Notes: generated by a model not told the origin, from the letters alone. Shown: positions 1-7,325, numbered from the stretch's first letter. The stretch is DNA of 17,927 nt from Desulfuromonadaceae bacterium (GCA_013138655.1 WTCI01000096.1:1-17927), one strand, 5' to 3'. Program-made: numbers and translations.

Positions 1-3000
1 ATCAATCCCTTTGAGATCAACCAGGTTAGTATCTACTTCGAGATCCTTCCCAGCACCTGGCGGACTGTCACTTAAATCCATCCCGAGGGTCAATTCAATA
101 TCAACGCCTGCTCCCAGTGAAATTTCCGAACTGCCGGCAGTGCCGATATTACCGATCGGGCTGAGATCAAAATTGAAATCGACCGGCACATCAAGGTTAA
201 AGTCGATCGGGCTGAATTTAAGTTCAAAAGTTAAGCGCTTGGCCGTAGCGTCATATTCGGCTTCTACGTTATCGCCGAAACCAAAAATCTCGATCAACTT
301 ATTGGCCAGATCCTGTGCCGATTTAAAGGTCGCCTGATTGTTTTCATCCAGCAATTTGGCGTGATCATTGCCGACGGTTTCGTTATTGGCGGTCGAATCC
401 GCCGTCAAGCTGAGGGTATAGTCGTTGAGCTCCCCCTTTTCAACCAAGCTGAGGGCAAAACTGACATCACTACTCAGTACGCCACCATCAGGCGCATTTG
501 TATTAGCAGTCAGCTTGTCATTCTCAAAAGTCTCGGAACCATCAAAGCCAATGGCCGTTGCACCGCTTACGGCAATATTGCTGATCGAAGAATCCACCGC
601 AATAAAAGTGATTTTTTCACCATCACCTTCGACACGAATTTTCTCGTCGAGATTTGCAGCAGCCAGGGCGTCTCGCAAGTCGACAACCAAGGTCGTGCCG
701 TCGTCTTCGCCATCGTCGCCATCATCATAAAGCAGGGTGTCACCCACGGCATCGGCAAGATCAAAAACCGTATTTAATGCCGGCGCCACAAAGGGGATAT
801 CGATACTGGTAAAAATCTCACTTTCAGTCACACTGCCGAACCAGTCTCGAACCGCCCCGACTTGACTGATAAAAGTGGCCGCACTGAACTCCTTGAATTT
901 ACCCAGGTTGTCAACGCCGAACCCGTCGTAAATAATGTTGTCGATATCCTGCCCAGCAAACGGGTTGCCGTTTGTCAGGGAAATTGACAGATCATCGAAT
1001 GCATCTAGCCCGGTTACGTTCCCTTGAGGAACAGTGACTGCCAAGTCCAGATCGAAATCGGTTCCCAAGTTATCGATTATTACTGTGAGATTGGGATCAT
1101 CCTTCGGATCAAGATAATTCTGTGCTGCGACGTTAACAGCAGCACTCAACGTGGCGCTACCGGTTGCCTCTGCAGCAAGAAAACCGATATCAAGGTTTAA
1201 TGGAGTAGCCGCATCCCAGGTGGCATCATCTGCTGCAAAAAGCTCAAAGTTGTCCAAGTTGAAGAAAAACTCTGTATCATCTTTGAGTTTCAACCCAAGG
1301 CCAAGATCGGTATTGAGCGTTGTCAGCAGGCTGAAATCGCCATCGAACATCAGTCCGATATCTTCAGCCTCTTTGCCTAAATCGATAATAAAATCAGTGG
1401 ATCGTTCGGCATTGTAAGTAAACTCGAAAACCAATTCGGGCAGTCCATTTACAAATGTCAGGGCAAGACCGGGCGCTGAGGTATTGACATTTAGGGCGTC
1501 GACTGTTTGCTGAAACGCTTGAATACGCTCATGAATATCCTGGGCAGAAATAACGGGGTTTTCATCGATGAATTCATTGATGTCGATGCGTAGTTGGTCA
1601 ACGGCCTCTTCTATATTGAGGCTATTACCCAGAGTCACACCATCTTCGGCTCCCACACCGGACAGTGTTTGACCAATCTCAGCATGTTCCTGAAGTTTTG
1701 CCGCCCACACAACCAGATCATTCAACCCATTCTTGAGAGTTTCAGCGGCATCACTGATGTCAACCAGGGGGAAAACTACGCTGACATCCTCTATGCCTGA
1801 ATGAGTAATATGCAAACTCGCATCTGAATTAATGATCGTACTACCGGAGAAAGTAAGTGTGTCATCGTAAGTGGTAAAATCGAAAGTGTCATTACCATTG
1901 CCGGTAATAGTTCCAACAAACACCGCCCCCACCCCGAACACAAAATCATTCTTGCCGGTCCCTGACTTAATTGTCTCGATATTTACAGCTGTCAGGTTGG
2001 AGATACCATCACTGACGACAACGCTGCCGTTGGGGCCAAATGTGAATGTCAGATCGGCGGTAACTTGCCAGAAATCGAGAGTATCCGTGCCACCCAGTTC
2101 ATTTTCAACAACAACGTCACTCCCCCAATTATCCTGGAATTGATAAATATCGTCACCAGTACCGCCAGTCAGTGTATCGTCCTCTCCAGAAATACTTACC
2201 AGGATGTCATCAACATCATCAGACCCATCAATATCTGCCAACAAATGTTGATACGCTTTCAAATCGGAAGTTTGGGAAAGCTCTAAATTTTCAATTGCCC
2301 CACGAGCAGTTTCAAGTATCCAGTCGCCACCCAGGCTGGAAGAACCTGTAAGGTCCTCGGATGCTGCGATATCTGCTTTTGTCAATGCAGCAAGGCGTTC
2401 GACAAACTCAACCCCAGCCTCCCCTTCCGCAACACTGCACCCATAGAGCAGAATATCACCCTCTTCAGTCAGGGCTTCGCCCCAAAATTGTAACTGAGCG
2501 GCATTATCGTTCAGAGTTGTAATATTGAGTGATGATGTTCCAAGGCTGAGGCTGCCACTGGAACCGTGTGAAATGACATGCACAGCGGAAAGGTCGTTTT
2601 GCTGCTGCAGAATTTCGCTGATCTGCTGCAAGCCATCCTGAGCTGCTGATAGAACTTCTATTTGATAATCGGTGCTGTCGTTATCGGCAATCTGATCGAT
2701 GATCGATTGGTAATCTTCAACCGAGGAATCGACAATAACCAGTTCCTTTTTCTGCACCTCGGCAAAGTTGGAACTCAGGTCTGGAGGCGTATCAACTCCC
2801 TGCGAAGCTGAACTTTCTTCTGACAAGACCTCTCCCACAACAGGGGCACTGGCCAGCAGAGGATCGGCATGTAGAACAAGCTGCTCTATCCCCAGATCGG
2901 CCGACAGCAGAATACGTGGTTCCAAAGCCTCGAACTTCATCTTGCGACGAACTGGCCGCTGCTTGGTCTTGTCCCGGGTCCTACGCAAACGTCTCATCAT
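1..3000 (-). CDS. Giant LEPR-XLL / DUF4347 / RTX-like surface or secreted protein, N-terminal 1000 codons (partial)
   Basis: One reading frame is open from ATG at 3000 to the window edge, so the C-terminus is missing. AAGGAG (3012-3007) lies 6 bases before a tandem ATG-ATG, so the second ATG is also possible. Residues 1-22 hold 12 Arg/Lys, followed by LEPRILLSA (26-34), the LEPR-XLL motif found at the N-terminus of very large bacterial surface proteins. No Sec signal peptide is seen. Residues about 86-230 look like DUF4347: VIVDSSV, then HVISHGSSG with His145, then DILLYGCSVAEG with Cys188. Residues about 271-310 hold an RTX-like calcium repeat (GGTGDD, 279-284) and a beta segment ending GGTDTLDF. 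The rest is acidic and beta-rich, with an Asp/Gly run at 759-768. It probably leaves the cell by type I secretion, and the adjacent upstream TolC gene fits this. Adhesin or processed surface-layer protein are both possible; the exact role is unknown. Confidence 0.85.
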   Translation of the reverse strand, partial: MMRRLRRTRDKTKQRPVRRKMKFEALEPRILLSADLGIEQLVLHADPLLASAPVVGEVLSEESSASQGVDTPPDLSSNFAEVQKKELVIVDSSVEDYQSIIDQIADNDSTDYQIEVLSAAQDGLQQISEILQQQNDLSAVHVISHGSSGSLSLGTSSLNITTLNDNAAQLQFWGEALTEEGDILLYGCSVAEGEAGVEFVERLAALTKADIAASEDLTGSSSLGGDWILETARGAIENLELSQTSDLKAYQHLLADIDGSDDVDDILVSISGEDDTLTGGTGDDIYQFQDNWGSDVVVENELGGTDTLDFWQVTADLTFTFGPNGSVVVSDGISNLTAVNIETIKSGTGKNDFVFGVGAVFVGTITGNGNDTFDFTTYDDTLTFSGSTIINSDASLHITHSGIEDVSVVFPLVDISDAAETLKNGLNDLVVWAAKLQEHAEIGQTLSGVGAEDGVTLGNSLNIEEAVDQLRIDINEFIDENPVISAQDIHERIQAFQQTVDALNVNTSAPGLALTFVNGLPELVFEFTYNAERSTDFIIDLGKEAEDIGLMFDGDFSLLTTLNTDLGLGLKLKDDTEFFFNLDNFELFAADDATWDAATPLNLDIGFLAAEATGSATLSAAVNVAAQNYLDPKDDPNLTVIIDNLGTDFDLDLAVTVPQGNVTGLDAFDDLSISLTNGNPFAGQDIDNIIYDGFGVDNLGKFKEFSAATFISQVGAVRDWFGSVTESEIFTSIDIPFVAPALNTVFDLADAVGDTLLYDDGDDGEDDGTTLVVDLRDALAAANLDEKIRVEGDGEKITFIAVDSSISNIAVSGATAIGFDGSETFENDKLTANTNAPDGGVLSSDVSFALSLVEKGELNDYTLSLTADSTANNETVGNDHAKLLDENNQATFKSAQDLANKLIEIFGFGDNVEAEYDATAKRLTFELKFSPIDFNLDVPVDFNFDLSPIGNIGTAGSSEISLGAGVDIELTLGMDLSDSPPGAGKDLEVDTNLVDLKGID

Positions 3001-3080
3001 GACAGACTCCTTAGGTGTGACTAAAGGCCTTCAATGGATCTTTTCATTTTGCTTTACATTTGCGCAGACGGTGATTCGCT

Positions 3081-4442
3081 TTATCTGAACCACTGGTCGA
3101 GCTGGGTCAGATCCATTTCACTCAAGCTGCCGGTGGCATATTTGAGTTTGAGGCTGTTGAGGAGATAGTCATAGCGGGCTTGAGCGTAGTCCTGCTTCAC
3201 CAGAAACAGGTCACGTTCGGCATCCAGAACCGCGAGGCTGGTGAAGAGCCCGGAGAGAAAGCCTTCCTGCTTGGCTTCGAGAGCCAGCTGGCTGGACACC
3301 ATCGACTGGTTGAAGGCTTCGACCTGACGGATGGCACTGTTCACTCCCAGGTAGGCGGAACGTGTCTGTCTTTCGATGGCGCGTTCCTGCTTGATCAACT
3401 CTTGACGGGCAATGCTGAGCTGATGCTTGGCTTCACGAACGCGGGAATTAACATAGCCGCCCTGGAAGATCGGGACATTAAGTTGTAACAGGATGTCAGT
3501 GGTGTCGATTTCACTGCCGCCACCGAAGAGGGTCCCTTCTGTTTCCTGGCTGTTATAACGACCGATCAGGTCGAGGTTTGGATAGTGACCGCTGCGTTGA
3601 CGACTGACTTCTTTACGGGCCACAGTGACGGCGTGCTTCTGTACTTCGATTGAAGGGTTCTGCTTCAGTGCGCCCTCAATCCAGCTGCCGACATCAATGG
3701 GATCGGGACTTTGCAGGAAAATCTCAGCCTGCAGTTTACTTAAGCTCTCAACCGGCTCTCCTGCAACTTCTTGCAAAGCCTGCAGGGCATCATCAAGCAG
3801 GTTCTGCGCTGCGATGGTTTTCGCCTGAGTGGTGGCCAGGCGAGCCTTTGCATCATGCAGATCGGTAACCGGGATCAGCCCCATCTCATGTCGACCGCTG
3901 GCCAGCTCAAAATGCTTTGCTACGGCAGTCTCTTCTGACCGAACAAAGACCAACTGATCCTGTGCAGATAATGCCTGCAGGTAGAGATCGGCAACCTGCA
4001 CCATTAAATCCTGCACAGCCATAGTGTATTCGGCTTCGGCGCGTAGATTTTCAGCTTTTGATTGCTGGTACCCGGCAATCAGGTCCCAATGGAAAATCGG
4101 CTGGGTTAAAGTAAGGCTGTAGGACTTGGTATCGAAATCGGTCTTGCCGGCACCGAAAACCGTATTGTCACTGCTTTTGATATCCTGCGTAGTCTGTGTG
4201 TACTCTGCAGAGCCGGCTACAGTCGGCAGCATTCGAGCAATTGCCTGCTTACGTCCTTCGTTGATGGCTAATTTTTGAAAATGCGCGGCCTGAAAACTTG
4301 GATCGTTTGATTGGGCCAGTTGATAGACATCCATCAAACTGGCGGCAAAAACCGTTGGTGAAAAAAGAACTAAAAAGAAAAGAACAAACAGTGGTAGGCA
4401 GTGACGCAATTTTTCCGCTAAACGGTAAGCTAAAGTGCCCAT
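3081..4442 (-). CDS. tolC: TolC-family outer membrane protein, probable type I secretion exit duct
   Basis: The frame stays open upstream to 4586, but the likely start is ATG 4442: AAGGAG (4456-4451) lies 8 bases before it and a Sec signal peptide begins there. That peptide has a basic start, a hydrophobic core at about 16-28 and cleavage near VFA (31-33). This gives 453 residues, normal for TolC. The mature N-terminus SLMDVYQLAQSNDPSF is typical of outer membrane efflux proteins. Two long helical repeats follow, with a conserved QPIF strand in the first half and a matching VPIFQGG strand in the second. Family role: a trimeric outer membrane channel joining an inner-membrane ABC or RND pump to the outside. 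Only 80 bases without a terminator separate it from the giant LEPR-XLL gene, so the two are probably co-transcribed. No ABC transporter or membrane fusion protein gene is visible here; they may lie beyond position 1 or elsewhere. Confidence 0.93.
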   Translation of the reverse strand: MGTLAYRLAEKLRHCLPLFVLFFLVLFSPTVFAASLMDVYQLAQSNDPSFQAAHFQKLAINEGRKQAIARMLPTVAGSAEYTQTTQDIKSSDNTVFGAGKTDFDTKSYSLTLTQPIFHWDLIAGYQQSKAENLRAEAEYTMAVQDLMVQVADLYLQALSAQDQLVFVRSEETAVAKHFELASGRHEMGLIPVTDLHDAKARLATTQAKTIAAQNLLDDALQALQEVAGEPVESLSKLQAEIFLQSPDPIDVGSWIEGALKQNPSIEVQKHAVTVARKEVSRQRSGHYPNLDLIGRYNSQETEGTLFGGGSEIDTTDILLQLNVPIFQGGYVNSRVREAKHQLSIARQELIKQERAIERQTRSAYLGVNSAIRQVEAFNQSMVSSQLALEAKQEGFLSGLFTSLAVLDAERDLFLVKQDYAQARYDYLLNSLKLKYATGSLSEMDLTQLDQWFR

Positions 4443-4475
4443 TCCCCAATCTCCTTGATATTGAAAACAGCAAAT

Positions 4476-4507
4476 AAAAAAACCACCATTACCTGGGTAA
4501 CGGTGGT
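4476..4507 (-). terminator. Rho-independent terminator-like hairpin in the tolC leader
   Basis: On the minus strand, ACCACCGTTAC (4507-4497) pairs with GTAATGGTGGT (4492-4482) as an 11-bp stem with one G-U pair and a CCAG loop. A run of seven T follows, starting at the last stem base. It ends about 20 bases before the tolC ribosome binding site and has no minus-strand gene ahead of it. It therefore either ends a short leader RNA or attenuates tolC. Confidence 0.75.
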
Positions 4508-4609
4508 CATTGCCCCCAAGCAATAAAATTCCACTTTGAATTTGTCTGAAGCCCGACAAAGCTCTTACAAAAACCACAACGTCCATTTAATCAAAAGTAG
4601 GGTCTAATT

Positions 4610-4629
4610 CCCCGTAGCTTGCTGCGGGG
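4610..4629. repeat. REP-like GC-rich palindrome
   Basis: CCCCGTAGCTTGCTGCGGGG forms a hairpin of 8-9 pairs. Its one imperfect position is a U-G wobble on the plus strand and an A-C mismatch on the minus strand. I believe similar CCCCGCAGC...GCTGCGGGG palindromes recur between genes in other proteobacteria, but that is memory and is not shown by this window. The rest of 4443-4819 holds the leader hairpin, a candidate promoter, a run of nine C (4679-4687) and T-rich sequence. I see no supported gene there. Confidence 0.55.
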
Positions 4630-4639
4630 TGGCTCATTA

Positions 4640-4667
4640 ACTCTATCTTCACCCACAGATAAGTCAA
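4640..4667 (-). promoter_or_regulatory. Candidate sigma70 promoter for tolC and the giant surface protein
   Basis: On the minus strand, TTGACT (4667-4662) is followed after 16 bases by TAGAGT (4645-4640). This is a reasonable but not strong match to the -35/-10 consensus. It would give a leader of roughly 190 bases containing both the palindrome and the terminator-like hairpin. Confidence 0.3.
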
Positions 4668-4819
4668 GGAATGAACTACCCCCCCCCAAGTCCACCGCCA
4701 CTTTCTGGGCAGAGGTCGCTGGGTCCCTTTTTCTTTTTTTAGGTGGTGGCTTTGGGATCTGTTGAGTTTGTTGCTGCAGACAGGTACACTTGGCAGGTCT
4801 TTTGCCAGGGGTTTATTGC

Positions 4820-5170
4820 ATGTTGAAAATGCTGAGAATCTGTTTGTGGTTGGTGGTCGCAATGATTGCGCTGGCCCTGTTCGATCAAGCCATGGTGCGA
4901 GTCCCGTTACAGACCGCCGGGCTTAAGCAGGCGCAGACTTTTTATGTTGATTTTCGTCAGCGTTTGCTCGGTTTAACCGGGGTGACAGGGAAGGGTGCTG
5001 CGCAGTCGATTGAGCAGGTTATTGAAACAAACAAGCGGCAAAGGCAAAAACAGCCCAGCCGGCCGCAACCTTATCTTTATGTCGATGAAAGTGGCGCATT
5101 GCAGTTTGTCGATAGCCTTGAACAGGTTCCAGAGCCCTTCCGTAAAGATGCCCAGCCGTTGGCAGAATAA
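4820..5170 (+). CDS. Small membrane-anchored protein with a DUF4124-like C-terminal motif
   Basis: A 116-residue protein. ATG 4820 is chosen because AGGGG lies 8 bases upstream; an in-frame TTG at 4790 is possible but has weaker support. A single N-terminal membrane anchor or uncleaved signal (about 5-21, LRICLWLVVAMIALALF) is followed by a charged linker rich in Arg, Lys and Gln (71-81). The C-terminal block YLYVDESGALQFVDSLEQVP (85-104) resembles the short strand pair of DUF4124 proteins, where a YxYxDxxG-x-hFVDS pattern is common. Most of the protein probably faces the periplasm. It stands alone, convergent with the amidase gene downstream (105-base gap without a clear terminator). No function can be assigned. 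Confidence 0.65.
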   Translation: MLKMLRICLWLVVAMIALALFDQAMVRVPLQTAGLKQAQTFYVDFRQRLLGLTGVTGKGAAQSIEQVIETNKRQRQKQPSRPQPYLYVDESGALQFVDSLEQVPEPFRKDAQPLAE

Positions 5171-5275
5171 GTTATGAAATCTTTTCGGGGTTCTTTCCGG
5201 TGATGATGCTCTGGACCATGTATGCCGGATAACTTCTGCAATTGAAAGTGCAGGATATCGGCTCACTGGTGTCGC

Positions 5276-6061
5276 TCAGGGTGTGCCGTAAATGTCGTCC
5301 CGGCGGTCAGCCAGGATGTTAATCTGACCCCGGTACTTTTCCATCTCGGCGAAATCAAACGCGGCGATCAGTTCGGTATCGCTCTCCTCGGCCATCTGTA
5401 GAATGTTTCCCAGTGGTGAAATCAATTGGCTCAGACCGAAGAAGTCGAGCTTGCCCTGTATCCCGCAGCAATTGGCTGCAATGACGAACAGTTGATTCTC
5501 GATCGCCCGGGCGCGCAGCAGCGTTTTCCAGTGTTCCTGGCGTGGTTTCGGCCATTCGGCGGGCAGACAGATGATTTCCGCTCCTGCCAGGGCCAGTTTG
5601 CGGAACAGTTCGGGGAAGCGCAAGTCGTAGCAGATGGCGATGCCCAGTTTGCCGACCGAGGTTTCGACCACCAGTGCCCGGTTGCCGGCACCGAGGTGTT
5701 CATTCTCGCGCAGGGTTGAAAACAGATGCAGTTTACGATAGCTGCCGGTGATTTCCCCTCTGTCGATCACATAGGCGGTGTTGTAGATGGTTCCGTTGTC
5801 GAGCTCCGGCAAGCTGCCGACCGTCACCAGATCGAGCTTGCGGCATGTTTCCTGAAGTTCCTCAAGAACCCGCGGGGTCTCTTTGGCGAGTATCGGCAGA
5901 TTGCGATAGTCGTAACCGCAACTCCACATTTCCGGCAGAACCGCCAGTTTCGCCCCTTTTCCAGCCACTCTCTTCAGGGCGGCCGTTGCCTTGTCGAGGT
6001 TGGTGTCGATATAGCCGAGGTGGATATTGAACTGGATAGATGCGCAGGTCAGCTGTTTCAT
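5276..6061 (-). CDS. Nitrilase-superfamily carbon-nitrogen hydrolase (omega-amidase-like)
   Basis: A 261-residue protein, the usual size of a single-domain nitrilase-fold amidase. The catalytic Glu-Lys-Cys triad is visible: Glu44 in LPEMW, Lys110 in YRKLHLF and Cys144 in AICYDLRFPEL. These contexts are those of the carbon-nitrogen hydrolase family, and the CYDLRFPEL block is typical of the Nit2/YafV-like branch. Such enzymes hydrolyse small amides, for example the omega-amide of alpha-ketoglutaramate or a damaged glutathione, in the cytoplasm; no signal peptide is seen. The exact substrate cannot be read from sequence. CAGGAGA lies 6 bases before ATG 6061. The gene is monocistronic here and divergent from the antiporter operon. 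Confidence 0.92.
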   Translation of the reverse strand: MKQLTCASIQFNIHLGYIDTNLDKATAALKRVAGKGAKLAVLPEMWSCGYDYRNLPILAKETPRVLEELQETCRKLDLVTVGSLPELDNGTIYNTAYVIDRGEITGSYRKLHLFSTLRENEHLGAGNRALVVETSVGKLGIAICYDLRFPELFRKLALAGAEIICLPAEWPKPRQEHWKTLLRARAIENQLFVIAANCCGIQGKLDFFGLSQLISPLGNILQMAEESDTELIAAFDFAEMEKYRGQINILADRRDDIYGTP

Positions 6062-6187
6062 TTTCGTCTCCTGATTATTAAAAATAAAATTCAGTTTTAT
6101 TTTCCTAAACCTATTTCAAAAGGCCTTCTTAGCGCAATCCATTTTGCTCGAAAAAGGAGAAAAGATGAAATTAGAAACCGGATTTTG

Positions 6188-6217
6188 TTGACCGCAAATT
6201 TGATCTCATGCTAGATA
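6188..6217 (+). promoter_or_regulatory. Candidate promoter of a small RNA
   Basis: TTGACC (6188-6193) is followed after 18 bases by TAGATA (6212-6217), with an extended -10 TG at 6209-6210. Transcription would begin near 6224. It faces away from the amidase gene and is followed by a terminator without any convincing reading frame between. Confidence 0.35.
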
Positions 6218-6223
6218 TGCGAA

Positions 6224-6360
6224 GGTCTCATTCTATGAGCGGTTCAAGCCCACTGGGCGACCATTAAAAAACCGGCACTGCTCTGTACACAACCATTGAA
6301 CAGGCGATCAAATCAAGATCAACCCTGTAAGACCGTTGATCTTGCCTGTTTTTTTCTTTT
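6224..6360 (+). ncRNA. Candidate small noncoding RNA
   Basis: An interval of about 135 bases between a candidate extended -10 promoter and a strong terminator, with no credible protein frame. The visible structure is a CTCAT-TCT-ATGAG hairpin (6227-6239) and a GCCC-ACT-GGGC hairpin, both enclosed by GGT near 6224 and ACC near 6262 as a possible three-way junction. A linker leads to the terminator stem. No known RNA family is recognised. The alternative is a leftover leader and terminator of a lost gene. Confidence 0.35.
6301..6360 (+). terminator. Rho-independent terminator, plus strand
   Basis: CAAGATCAAC (6314-6323) pairs perfectly with GTTGATCTTG (6335-6344) over 10 bp with an 11-base loop. 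CAGG (6301-6304) can add four pairs with CCTG (6345-6348) across a bulge. A T-rich tract (6349-6360) follows. No plus-strand gene lies upstream, so it most likely ends the candidate small RNA. Confidence 0.75.
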
Positions 6361-6385
6361 TTGTGTGTATACTGTGTACAATTTT

Positions 6386-6415
6386 TTGAACATTGAACAT
6401 AATGCCATATATATA
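6386..6415 (+). promoter_or_regulatory. Candidate promoter of the Mrp/Mnh antiporter operon
   Basis: TTGAAC (6386-6391) is followed after 18 bases by TATATA (6410-6415), about 80 bases ahead of mnhE and downstream of the terminator. A second TTGAAC at 6393 is a weaker alternative. Just upstream, 6361-6381 carries two similar half-sites, TGTGTATAC and TGTGTACAA, in direct orientation, which might be a regulator site. Confidence 0.4.
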
Positions 6416-6496
6416 TTTAAAAGAAGGTTTAGGGTTTCGCAAGCGGCTTTTTTCAGTATGGTCATCTAGTTCGTTCCTTCATTGGAGTCTTGTGTC

Positions 6497-6976
6497 ATGA
6501 AGGCAAAATTTGCCACCTTTATTATCATGTTGATCTTCTGGGTCGTCATGTCCGGCATGTTCGATGCCTTCCATTTTTCACTGGGAGTGCTCAGCTGTCT
6601 ACTGGTTGCTTTTTTCAGCAGTGATCTGTTGTTTCCAGAGGAAGGCAAGCCCTGGCTGAGGGAACTGTTCGGCATGCTCTGCTATCTGCCCTACCTGTTC
6701 TGGCAGATTATAGTGGCGAATCTACAGGTCACCTATATTGTGTTGCATCCGCGCATGCTGGAAAAAATCGATCCGCATTTGTTCCGCTTTGAAACAACCC
6801 TGAAGCGCCCGATATCCAAGGTGACCTTGGCCCAGTCGATCACCCTGACTCCGGGAACCATTACAGTCAATATCCACGAAAATCAGGTCGCAGTTTATGC
6901 GCTTACCGAGGAAGCCGCAGCAAGCCTGCCGGGTGAAATGGAACGTCAGATCGCCAAAGCGCTGGAGATTGAATAA
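6497..6976 (+). CDS. mnhE: Mrp/Mnh antiporter subunit E
   Basis: First gene of the antiporter operon, 159 residues. ATG 6497 has GGAG (6484-6487) 9 bases upstream; an in-frame TTG at 6482 is less likely. Three hydrophobic helices (about 4-20, 26-42 and 56-84) precede a cytoplasmic domain with the family signature SITLTPGTITVNI (114-126). Equivalent to MrpE and to MbhA of archaeal membrane-bound hydrogenase. It is a structural membrane subunit of the cation/proton antiporter and does not itself carry a channel. Confidence 0.94.
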   Translation: MKAKFATFIIMLIFWVVMSGMFDAFHFSLGVLSCLLVAFFSSDLLFPEEGKPWLRELFGMLCYLPYLFWQIIVANLQVTYIVLHPRMLEKIDPHLFRFETTLKRPISKVTLAQSITLTPGTITVNIHENQVAVYALTEEAAASLPGEMERQIAKALEIE

Positions 6977-6977
6977 T

Positions 6978-7325
6978 ATGGTAGAAAAAGTTGTTCTTTT
7001 TGTAGCGATCGTGCTGCTCCTGCTTATGCTGTTGTGTCTGTACCGGGTTGTTGGTGGGCCGACGGTGCTCGACCGGATTCTCGGCGGCAATGTTATCGGC
7101 ACTAAGGCGACGGTACTATTGTTGCTGATCGGTGTCCTTTACGAAGATCTGGCGATGTTTGTCGATATCTCGATCGCCTACGCTCTGCTCAATTTTATCG
7201 CCACCTTGGGGGTCACAAAGTTTTTCCTGCGTAAACGCGACTCTGAGGAAATTATTGAGGCAGTCCTCGATAAAGAAGCAACCTTTCTGGATGGCGCAGA
7301 TAGCACGAAGGGGGGCTCTTTATGA
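6978..7325 (+). CDS. mnhF: Mrp/Mnh antiporter subunit F
   Basis: 115 residues, starting at ATG 6978 one base after the mnhE stop, with GGAG 10 bases upstream. Three membrane helices (about 4-22, 42-60 and 63-84). The conserved GGPTVLDRILGGNVIGT block (26-42) and an acidic residue in the third helix (Asp63 in FVDISIAYALLNF) identify the MrpF/MbhB family. The C-terminal tail is charged and cytoplasmic. It is longer than many MrpF proteins, which often end soon after the third helix. Its 3' end overlaps mnhG by four bases. Confidence 0.94.
   Translation: MVEKVVLFVAIVLLLLMLLCLYRVVGGPTVLDRILGGNVIGTKATVLLLLIGVLYEDLAMFVDISIAYALLNFIATLGVTKFFLRKRDSEEIIEAVLDKEATFLDGADSTKGGSL

Noticed and set aside
11..3088. 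Several plus-strand frames of 60-140 codons over the giant protein gene.
   Set aside because: They lie opposite one continuous 1000-codon minus-strand frame with recognisable domains and have no ribosome binding sites or domains of their own.
4443..4586. N-terminal extension of TolC to ATG 4586.
   Set aside because: It would run through the terminator-like hairpin, has no ribosome binding site, and puts 48 residues in front of a good signal peptide that has its own Shine-Dalgarno sequence.
4587..4862. A 91-codon minus-strand frame upstream of tolC.
   Set aside because: Composition is odd, no ribosome binding site or domain is visible, and it overlaps the palindrome, the candidate promoter and the start of the small plus-strand gene.
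5163..5239. Imperfect inverted repeat GCAGAATAAGTTAT / ATAACTTCTGC between the two convergent genes.
   Set aside because: The arms are mismatched and over 50 bases apart with no T-run, so neither a terminator nor an element can be supported.
6240..6264. GGTTCAAGCCC...GGGCGACCA resembles the T-arm and 3' end of a tRNA.
   Set aside because: The five-base T-stem arms do not pair and no matching acceptor, D or anticodon arms are found upstream. The pairing is better explained by the GCCC/GGGC hairpin of the candidate small RNA.
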